DNA of 64,000 nt, taken from positions 71,844,753 through 71,908,752 of the forward strand of contig CM051456.1 of assembly GCA_028274465.1 (NCBI GenBank). Reading direction: 5' to 3'. Positions 56,396-64,000 of the stretch are shown in pieces; the first letter of the stretch is position 1; each line of letters begins with the position of its first letter. Below the pieces are notes generated by a model. It saw only the letters and a list, made by a program, of their open reading frames with translations. It ran no database searches and was not told where the DNA came from. The stretch comes from Plantago ovata. Taxonomy: Eukaryota > Streptophyta > Magnoliopsida > Lamiales > Plantaginaceae. Both the position numbers and the translations under genes were made by a program.

Positions 56396-57269
56396 GTAAC
56401 ATCCCGTATTTTCTACTTAATTTTATTTTTTATTTTTTTTAAATTAATTAATTACCTGAGTAATTTAGTTTTTGGGTAGTTTAATTAATTTACCGTTTCC
56501 GTCTACGTCTTTGGGCTAAGTGAAATTCTGATCACTAGCCTCTTTACTTGGCCCATTTTGGAGTAGCTAACCTTCTGTTGGCCCACTAGTTGTGGCCCAG
56601 TACAGCAAAGCCCATGGTCCTTTAACCTAAACCTATCATACTTCCATTTTTTTTCATTTTTCTTTCTTTTCTTCCCCTCCAAAAAACGCAACCACTACTC
56701 CCTATTTTTATCTTTGCCGTTTTCTGCATCTCATCCCTCAACATCTTCATCATCATCATCACAACTACATCATCTACGACCACCATCATCAATTCATCAT
56801 CATCTCCGCTCCGATTCAACTCTGCCCGACTCTGTTCTGTTCCGTCCTGCTGTGTCCTGTTCGTCATCGGCCCCGATTCGGCTCCATCCTACTCCGATCC
56901 GTTCGTCTTCTCCCTTCAGACTCCGGTAAGAGGCTAGCGTACTCTGTTCTGCTAGTATCCTTCGGTTTCCTATTCAAATCTTAATTCGAATGTCGTATTA
57001 ATCGTAAGTTATCTTGATTCGCAGTTTGATTCATTTTCCTTCCCAGTTCCGTTCAAGGTAAACATCGATGCTCTATTTTATTCTTTTCCCTTTTGTTTTT
57101 TGACCGATTTGCCCCTGTCCCATTCTGGCCGTGAACTGGACCCTTTGCCCGGAACCCTAGCTCCGATTTGGACTTTCTTTGGACTGTGTTGAGATGATTT
57201 TACCTTTGTTGGGGTTGTTATGTGATTCTGGAAACCTTTGGGACCTATTTGCAAATTTTGGTTGACCTT
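56396..57269 (+). repeat. Fragment of another LTR (TGTAACATCCC...)
   Basis: TGTAACATCCCGTATTTT is a typical beginning of a plant Gypsy LTR and directly truncates the gene on its left. GGCCCA words, CT-rich stretches and a possible donor (CTCCG|GTAAGAGG, about 56928) follow. Its right part is interrupted by the second Gypsy element at 57270. The family is unknown. Confidence 0.45.
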
Positions 57270-58542
57270 TGATGAACGCGGGTTTGTCAGGTCTCGGTTC
57301 AGCAAATAAATTTGTTATTTAGCCAAAGGCAATCCACAACTACAACGAAAACTGTAGTGTAGTAGTAGAATGACTCGAGTGTCGTTCTCTCAGGACTATA
57401 ACTAGCTTTATCTATTTAACAAGAGAATATAAAACAGCAAATAAAAAGCAATAGGGGTTTTCAAGCAGATAATGGAGATTGGTGATAGTATGGTCCTTCT
57501 TAACATAATGGGTCGATAATCATGCATAAATTCCTCGGTCTTGCATAGAGATCTTTGAATCAATCTTGTGTCCTGTTGCAAGTATTAAGCACTACGAAGA
57601 TAATAAGGGTCTGACTCATCAACAACTAACGTCCTAATGTGTTCCGTAATCATTCAACACTACGAAGATAATTTGGTCTGATTGGTCGACAAGTGTCCAA
57701 GTGTGCATAATTATCAATACAACATACGAGAATTTTGGTGTTCAACTGATCAACGAAATAAAGCAATGACACGGAGTATAATGCGCGATATAGCCATTAG
57801 CATGATTATCTTCCCTCGCTAAGAATTCACATACTACCACCAACGATAAATTTAGCTACTCATAGGCATGCAATCAATAGCAATCATAAAAGAAAACATA
57901 TTGAAAGAATATATAATAAGTAGATAAAAGTTGTAAGATACAAAGTTACCGAAGGTTGTCGATCTTCGGATGATTGCGATCCTACGCGCTCCAATCTGCT
58001 ATGAAAAAGTATCCCCTATGCTATGGAACTCCCAGGACAGGCCCCGGGAAGTTCCTACCTAAAACTATAGAGAGAGGTGAGAAAGTAGGCTTGGAAAGAT
58101 ATGATTTTCGGAGAGAAAACTCGCAACTATATATAGGCCCGAAATTTCTCTGGGGCGGTTCGCCCGAGTGCTGGGGCGGTTCGCCCCCCAGTGTGAACGC
58201 GGAATTTTTGCGTTTTCGACGCGGTTTTGGATTTCTTCACCTTTTCGGACTCGGTTTATGACTTCTAGTAGCCTTCTAACCTCCAGATTAGGCCCCTAGA
58301 CTCCAAATCCTATCCGGAAACCTTCAGATACTCCAAATAGGCTTCTGGAACACCAATTCCTTGTAGACTTCAATATAAATGCCCGTAAATCTCCTATTTC
58401 AACCAAAACCTGTAAAATAAAATCTAAAGGGAAACGTGACATTATTCTAATAAAATGTACTAAAATATAGCTAAATTAACATAGAGGATAGCTAAAATAG
58501 GTGAAAAAGACTCGAATGAAAGTGTAAAATACACATTCATCA
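57270..58542 (-). repeat. 3' LTR of the second Gypsy element (1273 bp)
   Basis: On the minus strand it runs TGATGAATGTGTATTTTACAC...GCGTTCATCA, with GGTTTGGGGAGTT as polypurine tract just before it. U3 keeps GGGGCGG-TTCGCCCC palindromes (58152-58191) directly upstream of CTATATATAG (58137-58128). Confidence 0.88.
58152..58191 (-). promoter_or_regulatory. Palindromes upstream of the TATA box, second Gypsy LTR
   Basis: Two copies, GGGGCGGTTCGCCC and CTGGGGCGGTTCGCCCCCCAG, lie 15-60 bp upstream of the TATA box on the minus strand, matching the place of the array in the first element. Confidence 0.75.
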
Positions 58543-60511
58543 AACTCCCCAAACCGAACCTTTGCTTGTCCTCAAGCAACTAAGCTAGACTCTAATACAA
58601 AAAACATGCAAGACTCAAAAATGGAGTTTCATGCCAAATAAAATGAACTAAATTACTGAATCTACCAAATAACATATGAACAAAAACCATATAAATCAAA
58701 GCATGAATATAGGTTGAAGAATACCTCGATTTGACTTATACACATCCACATAAGCACTTATGTCAAGACAAGATAGTCTCTCGTAACATTCTCTACCTGG
58801 ACCTAGTCAGTGACGACGTAATGATGCATGCTAAGATACGAATGGTTGCCCCGTGCCTATGAAACTGAGGACTTACTGCTGTTCCACCATGTTAAGACTT
58901 TCCCTCAAAAGAGGTCGAACCAGTACTGGCTCTCATCAAACGAAGGAGGGTTCCCTATAAAAGATAATACTCCCCTATTCTACCCATCTCTTAAGTAAAA
59001 ATTTTAAGCTATTCACCACTTCCTGAATGGCAGGACGAGGGTGGTCTAGAACAGATGACAAAAAAGATAAAAATTAGAAAAACACGATTACGAACAACAC
59101 GAAAAATGGAAAAGACTCAACACTTTGCTAAACTGCTATTTGGCTTTTCTTTTTTGGACCCTTCTTTGCTTTTTTGGGGTCTTCTCTTTTTTTCTTTTTT
59201 TTCTTCTTTCCAGATTCTTTTTTTTTTCATTTTCTTTTTCTTTTTTTTCTGGAATTTTTCCTTTCTTCTTTTTTTTCTAGCCAGCAGTAGCATAACAAAG
59301 AGAGAAACAAAAAGACTCACACGACTTCCCCAAACCTATTCGAAAGAATAGGTTGGAGTACAAAATTTACGGAAAAAGGAAAATAAACTCACGATACGAA
59401 GAATGAAAAACAGAAACAAGTCTAACGATGGTGTAACCCCCTCCCCAAACCTATTCGGAAGAATAGGTTATAAACAAAGGATCACACAAACTCACACTAC
59501 CTCCTTCCTAGGCATTTAGCAATCTCAAAGCATGGTGAAGACTTGTTGCCTCTTAGGTACATAATTACTCGGGAAAACAACCATAAGACCCTAACATGCA
59601 TCATCCTATTATAAAGGCCTTCGTGAACCGCAGTAGAGAAAACACCACTAAGTGATGTCGAGACTACCTAGCTCAACTAAGTGCAATACATAAATGTGAC
59701 AAGCCAAGCGAGAAAAACCTCAAACAAATTCATAGTGATGAAGCATACGATTAATGGCATAGCTAGTTGATCTATCCAATAAAAAAGTTCAAAAAATTCG
59801 GCAATAAACTCCATATAAAACATGCAAAACTATCCTAGGATGAATGTAGTGAATGCAACCTAAAAAATCTAAGAAAGCAGTAAACGTGCAAATGTAAATG
59901 GAAACTGATAAATCATGCGAGGTACTATACTCATCCTACCAATGCCAAGCTCCAAACTAACAACATCGGATCACTTAAATCCCATCCCCCCTCATGAAAT
60001 TAACGCTAGTCCCTAGCAGTAAGAAAATGAGGAATAAAGATGTGATACTAGATGTTACCCCATGGTTTGGCCTCGGTCGGCTGAGTATGCTGCTCTTGAG
60101 TTATTGGGCCTCTTCTGGGAGCTTCATATATGATTATCGGGACTTGTGGTAGTGGCAGTAGTTCCATTAAAAGATCGTATAGGACCAATTCAACCATCGG
60201 TATCATCATCGTCCCTCTTGTCTTCATTGTCACTACTGTCACGCACATCCTCACTAGTAGAGTTGTAGTGGCAGGTTGAATTCTCAAGATTAACCGCCGC
60301 TGTTATGGAATTCTCCATCCTGTAGCCCTCCAATAGGATGTGAACTGTTGAAGGGGAAAGGGCAGTGGTATCAGGACCTCCCCCTCCAACGGTTCACTCC
60401 ACGAGAAGGTTTCAGTTAGCTGTTCGGATACTCAAAAGTCTTCTACCTTTTTCTCCAATTTTGTCCACATTCTCTACAGTTGATGCTCCCAATATCAATG
60501 TTATGCTCCTT
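58543..60511 (-). other. Second Gypsy element, 3' non-coding region
   Basis: No ORF of note. It contains a plus-strand pyrimidine tract (59143-59280), two copies of CCCCAAACCTATTC-GAAA/GGAA-GAATAGGTT (about 59328-59350, 59447-59470), and several CTCCCCAAACC words that echo the polypurine tract. Confidence 0.6.
59143..59280 (-). repeat. Polypurine (minus-strand) tract
   Basis: About 140 bp that are almost purely T and C on the plus strand, with runs of T. Reads such as poly-Lys or poly-Phe from it are artefacts of composition. Confidence 0.85.
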
Positions 60512-60868
60512 TTAGAGGCAGGCAAGGGGCACCCCAACAAGGTGCTGGGTACCCATGTCATTACGTTTTGGAACCAAGCTAGCGCTTCGGAACCTTCGAG
60601 CAACTGCGAACTCAAGATCAAATCCGTCGCTGCGAGAATGTCCCGGTGCCTTCCAGTTCACACGAACTTTGCAGTCCTTGTGATGGAGTGATGATGTAAT
60701 AGTGGTTTCTGACCCTTCGGTGGTGCATGAATAGGCATAGGAGTCCTTACTCCAGGCGTACTCTAGCTCCTCCTCTTGGATAATCCACGACGTTGTTGCC
60801 AAACCCCTTGGCTCGAACGCACATCTATCGAGATCACCTTCCTTGACATGGTTCTTCACAGCAATCAT
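60512..60868 (-). CDS. Short 3' ORF of the second Gypsy element
   Basis: 118 aa from the ATG at 60868, about 30 bases after a predicted acceptor (GCTGTTTGTAG, ending 60900) that corresponds to the one before the 3' ORF of the first element. The protein (VKEGDLDRCAFEPRG, TSSLHHKDCKVRVNW) is not recognisably the same as the first element's ORF and matches nothing I know. It could be a decayed or alternative 3' module. Confidence 0.35.
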   Translation of the reverse strand: MIAVKNHVKEGDLDRCAFEPRGLATTSWIIQEEELEYAWSKDSYAYSCTTEGSETTITSSLHHKDCKVRVNWKAPGHSRSDGFDLEFAVARRFRSASLVPKRNDMGTQHLVGVPLACL

Positions 60869-61674
60869 ACGGGAATGCTCCCTTCCCTTAGTATGGTACC
60901 TACAAACAGCGATTAGCACCTCGTACGACTCAAAACAGACTCAAATATATGCTAGTGAAAAAATGAGACACACAAGTGATAAAATCAACAATCTAACTCC
61001 CCAAACCGCAATGTCTAGCCTAGCTACTTCATCATGCAACATATCAACGTAACTACTACATGCAATACATCACATCATGCTCTTACTAGACAACCAATAT
61101 CCTTGATAACAAGGCTCAATTCATACCATAGCAGCGCAAAAATTCGACCAACATAAATCCTCATTCTCAACTAATAAGCATTCTATCGTAAAATCTACCA
61201 ATACTACACCAATAAACATTTCCATATGCTAGAAATCAAAGATAAAGACATAATGCATAACAAGATATATCATCTAATAGCAAAATACCCAAATCATCAA
61301 TTTAAGCAAAATTGAGCATGTAATTGATAGTAAATAACATGTCTAATCATATAAACATCATACCCATGCATCAAACAAGCATAATTGAAGCTCAAATTAG
61401 AAAATCCCCAAATTCGAAAATTAGGATTCTTAAAGATGATACCTCAGATCTGCAAATCTAACGAATTAGGATGAAATCTGATCGATTAGGATGATAGATC
61501 ATGTAATAGGCTTCGAATTAAGCTAAAGAACACTCAATTTGGTCAAGAAACGAAGAAGTTATGAAGATTTAGAAGAAAAATCGCACTATTCGGGTTTTTT
61601 GGGAGTATGGATGAAGTAGAATGAAGAAAATAATGGTTTGGGGTTGAAATCTGCGTTTTTTAAGATCTGGGACT

Positions 61675-61735
61675 GTGGGGCGGTTCGCCCCACCACGGGG
61701 CGGTTCGCCCCGTGCTCCCCAATGCGGGGAGACGG
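61675..61735 (-). promoter_or_regulatory. Palindrome array upstream of the 3' ORF, second Gypsy element
   Basis: GTGGGGCGGTTCGCCCCAC (61675-61693) and CACGGGGCGGTTCGCCCCGTG (61694-61714) are back to back, then a weaker CCCCAATGCGGGG. The position relative to protease and intron matches 50170-50257 in the first element. Confidence 0.8.
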
Positions 61736-62108
61736 GTCCCGATGTCAGAAAATGCGGTTTAAATCCCGAAACTAATTTTCATCAAAAAACCACTCGAAAA
61801 ATCTCACTCAAACAAAAGCATATACGACACACACATGAACAAATTCGCATATGAGAAACAAATAGTTCAAGAATGAATGCATGCAGAAAAGCAGTAAAGA
61901 AAGCGATAAAAAATTCCGGGTTGCCTCCCGGATAGCGTCATTGTTTAAAGTCTTTGACTCGACTCCTGTCTGCGCCTATCTCCTCTTTTTGCGGGTACTA
62001 GACTTCCCCTTCATTGATCTCCTTTCCATGCCACGAACCTGTGAATAAGAAAGAATATAGGCTGCAAGACCACAATAGTGAGTAGTAATATCAGGCGGTT
62101 CAGGTGGA

Positions 62109-63899
62109 TCAGGTATGGCTTGCAATACGTGTTGCTTGCCATTTACTTCGATGGGTGCAAGTTCTTTGGTAGATATCCATCACCGATCGTAGCTTGGTCA
62201 AGAATGTTTGCCCTAAGAGTATGACATCCCCCGTTCCAGGTGCAGACGCCGGCATAACTACGAAATTGGTGTATATAGATGCTTCACCAATCTTGACCAA
62301 CACATTTTTCACAACTCCTTCGGGTCTCATAAATGATCCATCCGCCAGTCGCACAATAACCCTTTCCTCAGATAGTTTTCCAAGGTTACTCTTTTCAAAC
62401 ACATTCAAAGGAATTATGTTTGAGTAGGATCCTGTGTCTAGTGTGGCACGGACATCTTCAAGTTCACCAATCCCTACCTTAACATCGAAACTTTTAGGGA
62501 GTGGTTCGGGATCCTCTTGCTCCTCATCACTTGCGTCAGAACCAAGGTCCTCCTCTTCTTCCTCAGCCTGTAGAAGTTCTTCCTTCATGCAACACTCGCA
62601 CCTAACGACCTTCTCAGTGTTGCCTTGTTCCCTACTTGCTCTTCGGTCGATCAACTCTTGCATCTTTTGATGGGCAAGCCTAGTGCTCTCTTCCAACTTA
62701 TCAAGCCTTGCGCTAGTCTTCTTAGAATCTTCCTCATAACGTTTGAGAAAACTTTGTGTGTGATCAACCATCTTTTGCAAATTCTCCATCAGTAGAGCCG
62801 ACTTCGACTTCGGTGGCTCTTTCGGAGCGGGGTTTTCGCAGTGATCATTACCATAGTTCAACCTACTATGGTCTTGGTTAGGTCCATAAGTTTGGTTAGC
62901 CGGTGCATATCCTTGATTGTTACGGTATCCTCTTCTCCAAAATCCACCTCGAGGATTCCTACCGTCTTGTCCGTAGCTAACTTCTTGAGTGCCAAACTCC
63001 GTAGCAAAGGCTTCTTCTTCGCCTCCTCGAGCCCAGTTGCCATCATCGTATGCCAGCTCCGATCTACACATATGAGCTTCGTGCCCATAGTTCTTGCAAA
63101 TTCGGCATACTTCGTTCGAAACAGTTGTTCCGGTGGCGCTCTTGAGGACTTGCTTCAATTCGTTGGTAAAGCACACGAATTGATCCCCATTCCCCCTGTA
63201 CATAGGGGCTTCTTGAGTCGGTGGAGCTTCAGGTCCACGTCTCCTAACCATTGCTCTTGGATCCTTGAACTGCGAACCCTTAGCAAGCCTTTCGAAAACT
63301 GCCCAGACGGCTTTTGCGGTTTCCTCCCAAATATTGCCTCGGCATTGGAAATCCACCGCTTGTTGGTTCTCGAAGGTTAGTCCATTGTAGAAGTGCTGGA
63401 CTAGGTCGGAGAGTTCAAAACCATGGTGAGGGCACTTGTTCGTGAGATCTTGGAACCTCTCGAATGCGGTGTAGATGGTCTCATCATAGTCTTGCTTGAA
63501 TCCAGTGATCTGCGCCTTAAGCGCGGTAGTCAGAGTGTGTGGGAAGTATTTCTCCATGAAAGCTGAAAAAACCTTTTCCCAAGTGTCCAGCGAGCCGGCT
63601 GGTAGAGAACTCAGCCATGACTAGGCTCTGTCGCCAAGTCCCATAGCAAAAACCTTCATCCTCAACTCATCCGTTGTTATGTCAGCTCCGGGTCGTGGGA
63701 GTTGGTTGACGAAATCATCGATATCGTTCAAGTACCCCATCACATCTTCCCTTGATAAGCCATAGAACCTCGGAAGTTGTTGGAATACGTGGTTCTTGAT
63801 TTCCAGATCTCGGGTTGCGGGCGAAAGAACAATCGCCGGTCCCCTCATACGATCCTTGGTGGGTTGTACCCATGCCTTCAGTGGTCTAGCTTCTGCCAT
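62109..63899 (-). pseudogene. Gag-protease of the second Gypsy element
   Basis: It starts at ATG 63899 (MAEARPLKAWVQPTKDRMRG). One stop (TAG, minus strand, near 63620) splits it into 63899-63621 and the 482-aa segment that ends at 62109. It has the same Gag blocks as the first copy, the zinc knuckle CRICKNYGHEAHMC, an intact GGFWRRGYRNNQG, an acidic stretch and the retropepsin motif LDTGSYSNIIP, with LLGQTFLTKLRSVMDIY near the end. The terminal residues drift out of the frame used in the first copy (TCTHRSKW against TCTIEVNGK), implying a small indel. Confidence 0.87.
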
Positions 63900-64000
63900 T
63901 CCGTCGATTTCCTTGAAAAGGAGTCGCCTTCTTTGGTGGTAGACTCTATCGATCTCAGCAATTGAATCAGCAAGCGGTATTCCTGCAAAACGTGTATGCG

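Larger units (their letters stand above)
57270..64000 (-). mobile_element. Second Athila/Tat-like Gypsy element (partial, minus strand)
   Basis: Same family as 36522-52220, in opposite orientation. It has a complete 3' LTR on the left, a short 3' ORF, a palindrome array, and gag-protease on the right. The window ends about 180 bp inside the internal region. No reverse transcriptase or integrase is present. The left flank ACCTT (57265-57269) should recur beyond the window. Confidence 0.88.

Noticed and set aside
59055-59351. Phe-rich (plus) and Lys-rich (minus) ORFs
   Set aside because: Artefacts of the pyrimidine/purine tract.

Overview
The window is nuclear DNA of a flowering plant, probably a eudicot. 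The evidence is three intron-containing plant genes (a thylakoid-lumen ascorbate-peroxidase-like protein, a phospholipase D alpha and a RAD7/AMN1-like leucine-rich-repeat protein), GT-AG introns in AT-rich DNA, and plant transposable elements (SIRE-like Copia, Cassandra, Athila/Tat-like Gypsy, MuDR-like MULE). The MULE transposase has a PB1-like N-terminus, a form I associate with Caryophyllales, but I would not name a genus.

Layout. (1) 1-5638: the 3' half of a SIRE-like Copia element with decayed env-like coding remnants and its 3' LTR. A complete 770-bp Cassandra element carrying 5S rRNA-like sequence sits inside that LTR with a 5-bp duplication (AACTA). (2) 5679-9666: a non-LTR retrotransposon whose C-terminus has a CCHC knuckle and a restriction-like endonuclease pattern, with (AAT)n tracts at both ends. 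(3) 9730-11603: a short LINE stump, degenerate repeats and a promoter region. (4) 11604-15738: a nine-exon TL29/APX4-like gene on the plus strand. (5) 15922-20076: a three-exon phospholipase D alpha gene on the minus strand, tail to tail with TL29. (6) 22116-32164: a six-exon RAD7/AMN1-like LRR gene on the minus strand. It has a large inverted repeat in intron 4 and a duplicated start region that creates an upstream ORF. (7) 32994-54332: a MuDR-like MULE with terminal inverted repeats and a 9-bp target duplication (TAATTTTAT). Its transposase gene is split by a 15.7-kb Gypsy element (duplication AGGCC), which is itself split by a 9.9-kb Copia element on the opposite strand (duplication ATTTG). 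A small convergent ORF with a GRF-like zinc finger lies near the right MULE end. (8) 54815-56395: a truncated MuDR/MUSTANG-like transposase gene. (9) 56396-57269: a piece of another LTR. (10) 57270-64000: a second Gypsy element of the same family as in (7), on the minus strand and running off the right edge.

How it fits together. The host genes appear intact and probably independent: a plastid protein, a lipid-signalling enzyme and a nuclear LRR protein. The rest is a layered transposon landscape whose insertion order can be read from the target duplications. Both Gypsy copies encode Gag and protease but no reverse transcriptase or integrase, so they look like non-autonomous, TR-GAG-like elements. 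Their most distinctive feature is a set of near-perfect palindromes built on GGGGCG-RY-TCGCCCC. These lie directly upstream of the LTR TATA box, and again upstream of a predicted spliced 3' ORF, in both copies.

Limits: all gene models were built by eye from splice signals and family knowledge. Exon ends, repeat edges and family names were not checked by any search.
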